From Arenimonas oryziterrae DSM 21050 = YC6267 (GTDB lineage: Bacteria > Pseudomonadota > Gammaproteobacteria > Xanthomonadales > Xanthomonadaceae), in contig NZ_ATVD01000001.1 in the NCBI RefSeq assembly GCF_000420545.1, positions 62,001 through 126,000 on the forward strand: a stretch of DNA of 64,000 nt, in the 5' to 3' direction. Positions 26,767 through 34,188 of this stretch are shown here, piece by piece. The notes below the pieces were generated by a model that worked only from the letters and a program-made list of their open reading frames with translations, made no database searches and was not told where the DNA came from. The position numbers were made by a program, and so were the translations under genes. How positions within the stretch are numbered: position 1 is the first letter of the stretch; the number at the start of each line of letters is the position of its first letter.

Positions 26767-27687
26767 TTAGAAACCGACCTGCAGCGAGGCATAAAAACCG
26801 CGCTGGTTGTCCTTGATGACGATGTTGCCGAGATCGGCGTAGGCCAAGGTCAGCGACACATTCTTGTTCGGGGCGTAGGCGACGAATAGGTCGTACCAGT
26901 CGTCTTCCTTGGCGATGCCGAGGTTGTCGGGCTTCATGCGGTACTCGGCGCCGATCGCGACCTTGCGGCTGAGCAGCCACGCCGCCGACAGTTCCAGTTG
27001 CGGCTTGTAGCTGTCGTTGCGGTCGCCGCCAAAGCCGAGGATGCCGATCTGGTTGGCCTTGGTGAAGCGCAGCGTGCCGTTGAGCAGCAGCCCCTGCCCC
27101 AGGTACAGCTTGGTGGCCGACACGTACAGATCGGTGCCGGAATCGCTCTCGGCGCCGATGAAGGCGAGCACGCCGCTGCGATTGTTTTTTTTGTACTGCA
27201 GACCGACCGAGATCTGCGGCATCGCACTGTCGCTGTCGAGTACGGCTTCGCCGGCGACGCGCACTTTCACGCCGAGCACGTTCTGCTGGAAGGTGTAACC
27301 CTGGCCCAGGCCGAGCGCAGCGCCGACGTCCTCGGTGTCGAATCGTTGCTGGGCCAGGCTGATTTCGACGCGGTCGCGGATGCCGATCATTGCGCCGTAG
27401 TCGTCGAGATGGTAATCGCCGACCGTGACGCGCGTGTAGAACGCGTTCGCGCCGATCTGGTCGCGCGTACCGTTGCCGCCGATCACGGCCCAGGGCGTCA
27501 AACCGCCACCGGCCGCGCCTTCGAGCTGACTGACGCCGCCGGTGAGCAGCAATTTGCCGCTGGTGCCGACGCCGATGTCTTCTTCGGACGCCGCGTCCTG
27601 CGCGAATGCAGGCAGCGACAGCGCGCACAGGGCGAGAAACAGCGAGGCGCGACGCGGGCGCGTCGCGCGATCAGAGCGATGCGACAT
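26767..27687 (-). CDS. DUF3034-like outer-membrane beta-barrel protein
   Basis: 306 residues from the ATG at 27687, with an AGGGAGA ribosome-binding site about 8 bases upstream; an in-frame ATG at 27714 lacks one. The signal peptide ends in SLPAFAQ. The rest alternates polar and hydrophobic residues in strand-length stretches and closes with LTLAYADLGNIVIKDNQRGF and YASLQVGF, ending in the terminal Phe typical of outer-membrane barrels. The start of the mature part (LLLTGGVSQLEGAAGGGLTP) matches my recollection of DUF3034. Function is unknown; operon context points to envelope stress. Confidence 0.8.
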   Translation of the reverse strand: MSHRSDRATRPRRASLFLALCALSLPAFAQDAASEEDIGVGTSGKLLLTGGVSQLEGAAGGGLTPWAVIGGNGTRDQIGANAFYTRVTVGDYHLDDYGAMIGIRDRVEISLAQQRFDTEDVGAALGLGQGYTFQQNVLGVKVRVAGEAVLDSDSAMPQISVGLQYKKNNRSGVLAFIGAESDSGTDLYVSATKLYLGQGLLLNGTLRFTKANQIGILGFGGDRNDSYKPQLELSAAWLLSRKVAIGAEYRMKPDNLGIAKEDDWYDLFVAYAPNKNVSLTLAYADLGNIVIKDNQRGFYASLQVGF

Positions 27688-27710
27688 CGCGGCGATCTCC
27701 CTGTGGCGAC

Positions 27711-28160
27711 TCATCGGATGCCCTGCCCGTCGGCGCGTGCCGGCGTTGTCGTGGTCGCGGGTTTCGGCGCCGCCGCCGTCACACGCACCAGATGCCAGAC
27801 GCCGCTGACGCCATCGCCGCCGGCATCGCCGCGTTTGTAATCGGAGGCCCAGCGGTACAGCGGCTTGCCGCGATACGCCCACTGACGCGTGCCGTCGTCA
27901 CGAACGACGAGGGTGAACGGCGGCTTGGGCTGCGCGTCGGCCTCAGCAAGAATCGGCGGCCACAGCAGTCGGCACTGGTTGTTGCAGCTGCTGCGACCGG
28001 GCGTTTTGTCGCCGTCGAAGGTGTACAGCCCGCGCCCCTTGATGTCGACGAGAATGCCGGCGCGCTGGCGGATCGGCGGACTGCCCGGCGCGGGTTCGGC
28101 GGCCTGCAGGCAGGCGGTGGCGCCGGCCAGGATCAGGCAAAGAAGAAATTTGCGATGCAT
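27711..28160 (-). CDS. Exported COG4315-like repeat protein
   Basis: 149 residues from the ATG at 28160 (MHRKFLLCLILAGATACLQA), a signal peptide that could also be read as a lipobox ending at Cys. The mature part has two copies of a short motif typical of COG4315-type exported proteins: GRGLYTFDGDKTPGRSSCN with NNQCRLLWPPILAEADAQPK, and the later RQWAYRGKPLYRWASDYKRG then GVSGVWHLVR. Two Cys probably form a disulfide. The biochemical role is unknown. It is the third gene of the operon, 79 bases after the cupin anti-sigma gene and 23 before the barrel gene. Confidence 0.8.
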   Translation of the reverse strand: MHRKFLLCLILAGATACLQAAEPAPGSPPIRQRAGILVDIKGRGLYTFDGDKTPGRSSCNNQCRLLWPPILAEADAQPKPPFTLVVRDDGTRQWAYRGKPLYRWASDYKRGDAGGDGVSGVWHLVRVTAAAPKPATTTTPARADGQGIR

Positions 28161-28205
28161 GCGGATCCCCTGGACTCGCGACAGGCCCAAATGGCCTCGA
28201 TGTTG

Positions 28206-28234
28206 CTTACGCAGGGATCCACGTCGCCGGATGC
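28206..28234 (-). promoter_or_regulatory. Candidate ECF-type promoter inside the operon
   Basis: On the minus strand GCATCC (28229-28234) and CGTAAG (28206-28211) are 17 bases apart, just after the anti-sigma stop and 45 bases before the COG4315-like start. This resembles the TGATCC/TAAG-type pattern reported for ChrR-partnered sigma factors, with mismatches. It could give extra expression of the three exported-protein genes. Confidence 0.3.
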
Positions 28235-28239
28235 AGCAC

Positions 28240-28704
28240 TCAGCGCGGCAAGCGCGCCAAAACGGCCGGATCGGGAATCGGCTCACCGCGGATCAGGAAC
28301 AGCGCGCCTTCCGGCGCTTCGAAAACCCTATGGCTTTCGCCGGCCCGTGCGAGCAGGTAGTCGCCAGAGAAATAGGAAACGCCGTCGTGGACGATGCGGC
28401 CTTCGAGCACAAGGCATTCTTCCTCGTGCGCATGCACATGCGGCGGCACGCGGCCGCCGGGCTGCACGCGCCACAAGGTGGTCTGCGTCTGCGCATCGCG
28501 GCGCAGGGTCTTGATCTGCACGCCGGGCAACAGATCGCGCCATTCGCCTTCGTCGCGGCGGATCACGTTGATCGGGGCGGCGCCAGCGCGCTGCAGGATG
28601 TCGACGCGCAATCGCTCGCGCACGGCGTCGGCAGGACCTTGCTCGGGCAACAGGCCCGCCATGGCCGCCAGCAGGAGCGCGTCGTGGGTCGAACGCTCGC
28701 TCAT
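28240..28704 (-). CDS. ChrR-like cupin anti-sigma factor
   Basis: 154 residues. The ATG at 28704 overlaps the sigma-factor stop in an ATGA, implying translational coupling. The C-terminal cupin has the metal-binding signature PPHVHAHEEECLVLEGRIVH, then YFSGDYLLARAGESHRVFEA, as in the ChrR cupin domain. The short N-terminal helix (MSERSTHDALLLAAMAGLLP) should contact the sigma factor. The HxxxCxxC zinc motif of classical ChrR anti-sigma domains is not seen, so signal sensing may lie in the cupin alone. Release by an oxidative signal is known for ChrR and only inferred here. Confidence 0.8.
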   Translation of the reverse strand: MSERSTHDALLLAAMAGLLPEQGPADAVRERLRVDILQRAGAAPINVIRRDEGEWRDLLPGVQIKTLRRDAQTQTTLWRVQPGGRVPPHVHAHEEECLVLEGRIVHDGVSYFSGDYLLARAGESHRVFEAPEGALFLIRGEPIPDPAVLARLPR

Positions 28705-29336
28705 TCCGGCTTCCATGCCGCCAGAACCTCGCGCAGCGCGGCCAGGCCTCGACGCGCATGCGATTTCACGGTTCCGAGTGGCAACTGGGTCAAGATGGCG
28801 ATGTCCTGGTGGGTCATGTCTTCGTGGAAGGCGAGGGTCAATACGCGGCGTTGTGCCTCGCTGAGCGCGGCGAAGGCCCGTTGGATGGCCTGCGCCGAGG
28901 TCCAGGCTTCGGTCGCCTGCTCGGCGTTGAGGCTTTCACAATCCGTATACGCCTCTTCCCCGTCTTCCGGATGCAGCGAGATGTCGCGCGCGCGGCGCAG
29001 GCCGCGCCGCTGCCGGTCGACCGCGCGGCTCCAGGCCATGTTGAGCATCCATGCCATCACCGTGCCACGCGTCGCCTGATAGTCGCGGGCCTTCTCCCAG
29101 ACCTGCAGATAGAGATCGCTGACGACTTCCTCGGCGTCTTCGGGTTGCCGCAGGACGCGCAGGATCACCGCATAGGTTCGCGCCAGCGTGCGGTCGTACA
29201 AGGCGCCGAGGGCGGCGGTGTTGCGGTCGGCGATCTGTTGCAGCAGCTGCTGCAGGGCCGTTTCGTCGGCGAAGGCGGTGGGCAGTTCGGCAGCGGAGGT
29301 AGTCAAGGCGGGGCGCAGGAAGAGGTCCGCCGCCAT
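28701..29336 (-). CDS. ECF-family RNA polymerase sigma factor
   Basis: 211 residues from the ATG at 29336; the longer frame upstream crosses a terminator-like hairpin and was rejected. Region 2 is ALGALYDRTLARTYAVILRV with QPEDAEEVVSDLYLQVWEKA, and then GTVMAWMLNMAWSRAVDRQR. Region 4 is ALSEAQRRVLTLAFHEDMTH followed by QDIAILTQLPLGTVKSHARR. The gene heads an operon with a ChrR-like cupin, two exported proteins and an exported truncated haemoglobin, so it probably directs an envelope redox or nitrosative stress response and its own expression. Confidence 0.9.
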   Translation of the reverse strand: MAADLFLRPALTTSAAELPTAFADETALQQLLQQIADRNTAALGALYDRTLARTYAVILRVLRQPEDAEEVVSDLYLQVWEKARDYQATRGTVMAWMLNMAWSRAVDRQRRGLRRARDISLHPEDGEEAYTDCESLNAEQATEAWTSAQAIQRAFAALSEAQRRVLTLAFHEDMTHQDIAILTQLPLGTVKSHARRGLAALREVLAAWKPE

Positions 29337-29732
29337 TGCAACATTCCCGACGTGCACGACGATGTGAAGGCAGTTTGCAATCCCGACCGGGCCGCTCTGC
29401 GGCGGCGCACAAAAAAAGGCGGCCGGAGTGCGGCCGCCTAATCCCTGCTCAAGGGTCTGTGCCGGCCGGTTTCCGGGGAGAGACAAATCGGCCAGGCAAG
29501 AAAGGGAACGGGCGGTCTTCACAAAAGCGGACAGCGATCGCGATGGCAGCCGATTTCCCGTGCCGGCACCCCGGTTAGAGCGATTGCTTTACACTACGGC
29601 GCGCCGACGGCCCTGCCCGCCCCGGCCTGGTTCGAACTATCCTTTAAATTACATACACTTGCGGACGTTTTTTGAAGCCCAATCGCACTGTCAGCGGTTG
29701 TCGTTTCAGCGCACGCGAGCACGGAGCTCCCC
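29337..29732. other. 396-bp intergenic region between divergent operons
   Basis: No protein gene is supported here. It holds 5' regions for the minus-strand sigma operon and plus-strand leucine dehydrogenase, plus an intrinsic-terminator-like hairpin reading on the minus strand (29411-29438). About 150-250 bases of minus-strand sequence upstream of that hairpin lack a gene and could encode a small RNA or a long attenuated leader. An AT-rich stretch TTTAAATTACATACA (29643-29657) is a promoter candidate for leucine dehydrogenase. Confidence 0.6.
29411..29438 (-). terminator. Intrinsic terminator, minus strand, with no upstream gene
   Basis: On the minus strand GGCGGCCG (438-431) pairs with CGGCCGCC (425-418) around a 5-base loop, directly followed by seven U (417-411). 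This is a strong intrinsic terminator. The nearest upstream DNA on that strand carries no protein gene; the sigma gene starts about 75 bases downstream. Confidence 0.75.
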
Positions 29733-30833
29733 ATGATTTTCGAAACCCTCGCCCAAACCGGTCACGAAGAAGTCGTCTTCTGCCATAACAAGGACGCTGG
29801 CCTGAAGGCCATCATCGCGATCCATAACTCGGTGCTCGGCCCGGCCCTCGGCGGCCTGCGCATGTGGCCGTATGCGACCGAACAGGATGCGTTGAACGAC
29901 GTGCTGCGCCTGTCGCGCGGCATGACCTACAAGGCGGCGGTGTCGGGCCTGAATCTGGGCGGCGGCAAGGGCGTGATCATCGGCGACCCGAGCAAGGACA
30001 AGTCCGAGGCGCTGTTCCGCGCGTTCGGCCGCTTCGTCAATTCGCTCAACGGCCGCTACATCACGGCCGAGGACGTCGGCATCGACGTCAACGACATGGA
30101 ATACGTGTTCCGCGAAACCGAATTCGTCACCGGCGTGCACCAGGTGCATGGCGGCTCGGGCGACCCGTCGCCGTTCACCGCCTACGGCACGCTGCAGGGC
30201 CTGATGGCCGCGCTGCAGGTCAAGTACGGCAACGAGGACGTGGGCAAGTATTCCTACGCCGTGCAGGGCGTCGGTCATGTCGGCATGGAATTCGTCAAGC
30301 TGCTGCGCGAGCGCGGCGCCAAGGTGTTCGTCACCGACATCAACAAGGAACTGGTGCAGCGCGCGGTCGACGACCACGGCGCCGAAGCCGTCGCCCCGGA
30401 CCAGATCTACGACGTCGACATGGATGTGTATTCGCCTTGCGCGCTCGGCGGCACGGTCAACGCCAACACGCTGCCGCGCCTGAAGTGCCAGGTCATCTGC
30501 GGCGCGGCGAACAACCAGCTCGCCACCGACGAGATCGGCGACGAAGTCATGCGCAAGGGCATCCTGTACGCGCCCGACTACGCGGTGAACGCCGGCGGCT
30601 TGATGAACGTCTCGCTCGAGATCGACGGCTACAACCGCGAACGCGCGATGCGCATGCTGCGCACGATCTACTTCAACCTCGGCCGCATCTTCGAGATCAG
30701 CAAGCGCGACAACATCCCGACCTACAAGGCTGCGGACCGCATGGCCGAAGAGCGCATCACCACGATCGGAAAGCTGCGCCTGCCGCACCTGGGCCAGACG
30801 GCGCCGCGTTTCCAGGGCCGCCGCGGCAACTGA
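29733..30833 (+). CDS. Leucine (branched-chain amino acid) dehydrogenase
   Basis: 366 residues, typical for leucine dehydrogenase. It reversibly deaminates leucine, valine and isoleucine to 2-oxo acids with NAD+ in the cytosol. Motifs: LGPALGGLRMWPYATEQDAL, then RGMTYKAAVSGLNLGGGKGV, containing the conserved catalytic Lys pair, and the dinucleotide fold AVQGVGHVGMEFVKLL. NAGGLMNVSLEIDGYN near the C terminus is also characteristic. It starts at the plus-strand leucine-degradation run, feeding 4-methyl-2-oxopentanoate toward isovaleryl-CoA. The 2-oxoacid dehydrogenase needed next is not in this window. Confidence 0.93.
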   Translation: MIFETLAQTGHEEVVFCHNKDAGLKAIIAIHNSVLGPALGGLRMWPYATEQDALNDVLRLSRGMTYKAAVSGLNLGGGKGVIIGDPSKDKSEALFRAFGRFVNSLNGRYITAEDVGIDVNDMEYVFRETEFVTGVHQVHGGSGDPSPFTAYGTLQGLMAALQVKYGNEDVGKYSYAVQGVGHVGMEFVKLLRERGAKVFVTDINKELVQRAVDDHGAEAVAPDQIYDVDMDVYSPCALGGTVNANTLPRLKCQVICGAANNQLATDEIGDEVMRKGILYAPDYAVNAGGLMNVSLEIDGYNRERAMRMLRTIYFNLGRIFEISKRDNIPTYKAADRMAEERITTIGKLRLPHLGQTAPRFQGRRGN

Positions 30834-30850
30834 TCCACGCACCAACCATG

Positions 30851-30927
30851 TAGGAGCGGACCTGGCCGCGACAAACTGCTGATCGCTTGCTTCGAACGAC
30901 AAGCGATCGCGGCCAGGTCCGCTCCCA
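30851..30927. repeat. REP-like inverted repeat with nested stem
   Basis: Arms at 30852-30871 and 30907-30926 match with one mismatch. They have the core GGAGCGGACCTGGCCGCGA, a variant of the 2957-3019 repeat. Inside, GATCGCTT (30881-30888) pairs with AAGCGATC (30901-30908). It lies between leucine dehydrogenase and isovaleryl-CoA dehydrogenase and may act as a terminator or RNA stabiliser. Confidence 0.85.
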
Positions 30928-30963
30928 CGTGGTGCTGTTTCTTTCTCAACTCACGGACGAACC

Positions 30964-32121
30964 ATGCGCGCATTCCCCCTCGGTGACGACATCGACGCCC
31001 TCCGCGACGCGGTTCGCCGCTTCGCCGACAGCGAGATCGCGCCGCGCGCCGCGCAGATCGACCACGACAATCTCTTCCCCGCCGACCTGTGGCCCAAGCT
31101 CGGCGAGATGGGTCTGCTCGGCATCACGGTGCCCGGCGAATACGGCGGCAGCGATATCGGCTACCTCGCGCATCTGGTGGCGATGGAAGAGATTTCTCGG
31201 GCGTCGGGTTCCGTCGGTCTGTCCTACGTCGCGCACTCCAACCTGTGCGTGTCCAATCTCTACGCGAACGGCAACGAAACGCAGCGCCGGAAATACCTGC
31301 CCGGCCTGTGCAGCGGCGAGTCCAAGGGCGCGCTGGCGATGAGCGAACCCGGCGCGGGCTCCGACGTGGTCGGTTCGATGAGCTGCCGCGCGGAAAAGCG
31401 CGGCAATGCCTGGGTCGCGAACGGCAACAAGATGTGGATCACCAACGGCCCGGAAGCGGACGTGCTGGTCGTCTACATGCGCACCGCCGGCAAGGACGCG
31501 GGCAGCAAGTGCATGACCGCCTTCATTGTCGAAAAGGGCATGAAGGGTTTTTCCACCGCGCAAAAACTCGACAAGCTCGGCATGCGTGGTTCCAACACCT
31601 GCGAACTGGTGTTCGAGGACTGCGAGATTCCCGCTGAGAACGTGCTCGGTGAGGTCAACGAAGGCGTCAAGGTGCTCATGCGCGGCCTGAACACCGAACG
31701 CCTGGTCATCACCGGCGGTCCGCTCGGCCTCATGCAGGCAGCGCTCGACATCGCCCTGCCCTACGTGCGCGAGCGCAAACAGTTCGACCAGGCGATCGGC
31801 ACCTTCGGACTCATGCAGGGCAAGATCGCCGACATGTACACCGCGCTGCAGTCTTCGCGCGCGTTCGCCTACCAGGTCGCGCGCGATTTCGACGCCGGCC
31901 ACGCCTCCCGCATCGACCCGGCCGCCTGCCTGCTGCACGCCTCCGAGGCCTGCGTGCAGGTCGCGCTGGAAGCGATCCAGTCCCTGGGCGGCAATGGCTA
32001 CATCAACGAATACGCCACCGGCCGTATCCTGCGCGACGCCAAGCTTTACGCGATCGGCGCGGGCACCAACGAAATCCGTCGCATGCTGATCGGTCGCGAG
32101 CTGTTCGAAGGCAAGCACTAG
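30964..32121 (+). CDS. liuA: Isovaleryl-CoA dehydrogenase
   Basis: 385 residues, an FAD-dependent acyl-CoA dehydrogenase oxidising isovaleryl-CoA to 3-methylcrotonyl-CoA and passing electrons to ETF. Family signatures are [39 protein letters not shown], then [20 protein letters not shown] and [17 protein letters not shown]. The segment [20 protein letters not shown] carries the Glu in the position that distinguishes isovaleryl-CoA dehydrogenases from those with a C-terminal catalytic Glu. It precedes the thiolase and carboxylase genes of the same pathway on the same strand. Confidence 0.92.
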   Translation: MRAFPLGDDIDALRDAVRRFADSEIAPRAAQIDHDNLFPADLWPKLGEMGLLGITVPGEYGGSDIGYLAHLVAMEEISRASGSVGLSYVAHSNLCVSNLYANGNETQRRKYLPGLCSGESKGALAMSEPGAGSDVVGSMSCRAEKRGNAWVANGNKMWITNGPEADVLVVYMRTAGKDAGSKCMTAFIVEKGMKGFSTAQKLDKLGMRGSNTCELVFEDCEIPAENVLGEVNEGVKVLMRGLNTERLVITGGPLGLMQAALDIALPYVRERKQFDQAIGTFGLMQGKIADMYTALQSSRAFAYQVARDFDAGHASRIDPAACLLHASEACVQVALEAIQSLGGNGYINEYATGRILRDAKLYAIGAGTNEIRRMLIGRELFEGKH

Positions 32122-32172
32122 CCCCACGCTCCTCATCGCGAGCTTTTGCGATGGTGTACCTCAGCCCATCAA

Positions 32173-32241
32173 GCGCCCTTGCGCTCGCGTTTCGACCAAG
32201 CCGGTAACCTGCGGCGACTCGAAACGCGAGCGCAAGGGCGC
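32173..32241. repeat. 23-bp perfect inverted repeat
   Basis: Arms at 32173-32195 and 32219-32241 are exact reverse complements around 23 bases; the core is CTTGCGCTCGCGTTTCGA. The sequence differs from the other repeat families of the window. It lies 51 bases after liuA. There is no U-tract, but the stem is very stable and could end or protect the liuA transcript. Confidence 0.85.
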
Positions 32242-32363
32242 CGCTGCGAGGGCGTTTCAGCCAGGCCTGACCGAATCCCCTCTCCCCGCCGCCCGCGCTC
32301 GTGGGATAATTTCGGTTTACCCGTATCGGCCGCTTCCACGGCCAGCCACTTTCCGGAGTCGCC

Positions 32364-33539
32364 ATGTCTTCTGTCGTCATCGTCGGTGCCAAGCGCACCG
32401 CCCTCGGTTCCCTGCTCGGCCAGTTCACGGGCGTCCCCACGCCGGCGCTTGGCGCCACCGCGATCCGCGCGGCGATGGACCAGTCCGGCCTGCCGGCCGA
32501 AGCCGTTTCGGAAGTCATCATGGGCTGCGTCCTGCCGGCCGGTCTGGGCCAGGCCCCGGCGCGCCAGGCGGCCATCGCCGCCGGCCTGCCGCTGGCAGCG
32601 GGCGCGACCACGATCAACAAGGTCTGCGGCTCGGGCATGAAGGCCGTCATGATGGGTGCCGATCTCATCAAGGCCGGATCGGCCGAGGTCGTCGTCGCCG
32701 GCGGCATGGAAAGCATGACCAATGCCCCGCACCTGCTCAACGGCTCGCGCACCGGCATCCGCTACGGCAGCGCCGAAATGCTCGACCACATGGCCTGGGA
32801 CGGTCTGACCAATCCCTATGACAAGCAGGCCATGGGCGTGTTCGGCGAACTTTGCGCCGGCAAGTACCACTTCACCCGCGAAGAGCAGGACGCCTTCTCC
32901 GCCGAATCCGTGCGCCGCGCGCTGGCCGCCCAGGCCAATGGCGACTTCCGCGACGAGATCGCTCCGGTGACCGTGACCGGCCGCAAGGGCGACGTGGTCG
33001 TCGACACCGACGAACAGCCCGGCCGCTGCGACATCGCCAAGATCCCGACCCTGCGCCCGGCGTTCAAGAAGGACGGCACGATCACCGCCGCCAGCTCGTC
33101 GAGCATCAACGACGGCGCCGCCGCCCTCGTGCTGATCGGCGAAGACCAGGCCCAGGCGCGCGGCTTGACCGCGCTGGCCCGCATCGTCGCGCACAGCACC
33201 CATTCGCAGGAGCCGGAGTGGTTCACCACCGCACCGGTGGCGGCGATCTCCAAGGTGCTGGCGAAGGCCGGCTGGGACGTCGGTTCGGTCGATCTGTTCG
33301 AGGTCAACGAGGCGTTTGCCGCCGTCGCGATGGCGCCGATGCGCGAACTGGGCATCCCGCACGAAAAACTCAACGTCAACGGCGGCGCCTGTGCGCTGGG
33401 ACACCCGATCGGCGCCAGCGGCGCCCGCCTGATCGTGACCCTGATTCATGCCCTCCAGCGGCGTGGCGGAAAGCGCGGCGTGGCGGCTCTTTGCATCGGC
33501 GGTGGCGAGGCGACGGCACTGGCGATCGAACTGCCCTGA
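32364..33539 (+). CDS. Acetyl-CoA C-acetyltransferase (thiolase)
   Basis: 391 residues, the standard thiolase length. The nucleophilic Cys is in INKVCGSGMKAVMMGA, the His in NGGACALGHPIGASGAR, and the second Cys in ALCIGGGEATALAIEL. EVNEAFAAVAMAPMREL is also diagnostic. It cleaves acetoacetyl-CoA to two acetyl-CoA, or the reverse, in the cytosol. In the leucine-degradation setting it would use acetoacetyl-CoA made from the acetoacetate released by HMG-CoA lyase. A GATAAT-like -10 at 32304-32309 suggests its own promoter. Confidence 0.92.
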   Translation: MSSVVIVGAKRTALGSLLGQFTGVPTPALGATAIRAAMDQSGLPAEAVSEVIMGCVLPAGLGQAPARQAAIAAGLPLAAGATTINKVCGSGMKAVMMGADLIKAGSAEVVVAGGMESMTNAPHLLNGSRTGIRYGSAEMLDHMAWDGLTNPYDKQAMGVFGELCAGKYHFTREEQDAFSAESVRRALAAQANGDFRDEIAPVTVTGRKGDVVVDTDEQPGRCDIAKIPTLRPAFKKDGTITAASSSSINDGAAALVLIGEDQAQARGLTALARIVAHSTHSQEPEWFTTAPVAAISKVLAKAGWDVGSVDLFEVNEAFAAVAMAPMRELGIPHEKLNVNGGACALGHPIGASGARLIVTLIHALQRRGGKRGVAALCIGGGEATALAIELP

Positions 33540-33603
33540 CCGGCCGTTCCGGGCCCGCAAGGAATCGCTTGACTAAAGCAAAGATATTGTCATCATATCC
33601 AGC

Positions 33604-33627
33604 ACGTGCGCCTTCGCGCACGTTTTG
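33604..33627 (+). terminator. Intrinsic terminator after the thiolase gene
   Basis: ACGTGCGC (33604-33611) pairs with GCGCACGT (33616-33623) around CTTC, followed by TTTGTTATT. It is placed 65 bases after the thiolase stop. The next gene's leader includes a small palindrome, TTAACAAACGTTAA (33631-33644). Confidence 0.7.
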
Positions 33628-33665
33628 TTATTAACAAACGTTAACGTCTAGACGAGGAATCACCC

Positions 33666-34025
33666 ATGTCCCTGAACAAAACCCTGCTCGCCCTGGCTCT
33701 TGGCCTGGCCCTGACGGCCTGCACCAAGCCGGCCGACGAAGCTGCTGCCACCGCCACCGACGCCGCCGCCACCGCGACCGACGCCGCTGCCACCGCTAGC
33801 GACGCCGCTGCTGACGCCGCTGCCGCCGCTACCGACGCCGCCGCCACCGCGACCGACGCCGCTACCGACGCCGCTGCTGCCACGACGGACGCTGCTGCGA
33901 CCGCCGCTGACGCCGCCACCACCGCCGCTGGCGCTGCTACGGACGCCGCTGCTGCTGCGACCGACGCTGCCGCCGCTGCTGGCGACGCAGCTGCTGACAT
34001 GAAGGCCGAAGGCGACAAGAAGTAA
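33666..34025 (+). CDS. Ala-rich repeat lipoprotein
   Basis: 119 residues with a lipobox (LALALGLALTAC, Cys at 19). The mature protein is almost entirely repeats of ATDAA or TATDAAA units, roughly 14 copies, ending in DMKAEGDKK. The pattern favours one long amphipathic helix or coiled coil, like the alanine-zipper Lpp-type lipoproteins, though the C-terminal Lys pair is not the exact Lpp ending. A strong intrinsic terminator follows at 34056, so it is monocistronic. The role is probably structural in the envelope; no enzymatic motif. Confidence 0.75.
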   Translation: MSLNKTLLALALGLALTACTKPADEAAATATDAAATATDAAATASDAAADAAAAATDAAATATDAATDAAAATTDAAATAADAATTAAGAATDAAAAATDAAAAAGDAAADMKAEGDKK

Positions 34026-34055
34026 TATCGCCTTTCGACTTCTGTCGAAAACGAA

Positions 34056-34084
34056 AGCCGCCGACGCAAGTCGGCGGCTTTTTT
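34056..34084 (+). terminator. Intrinsic terminator after the Ala-rich lipoprotein
   Basis: AGCCGCCGAC (34056-34065) pairs with GTCGGCGGCT (34070-34079) around GCAA, running into six T. This is a textbook factor-independent terminator, 30 bases after the stop. Confidence 0.9.
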
Positions 34085-34188
34085 CATGCCCGCGATTCGG
34101 CACCGCCGCACCCGTCCAGCCAGCGCAGTGCTAGGCGCATCCGGAGCCTGCCTTTAAACTCGCCCGATCAGCCAGGAAGCGATCGCCC

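Noticed and set aside
33631-33644. LiuR-type operator before the Ala-rich lipoprotein
   Set aside because: TTAACAAACGTTAA is palindromic but does not fit the TTTACGT-type pattern I associate with LiuR, and the adjacent gene is not a liu enzyme.
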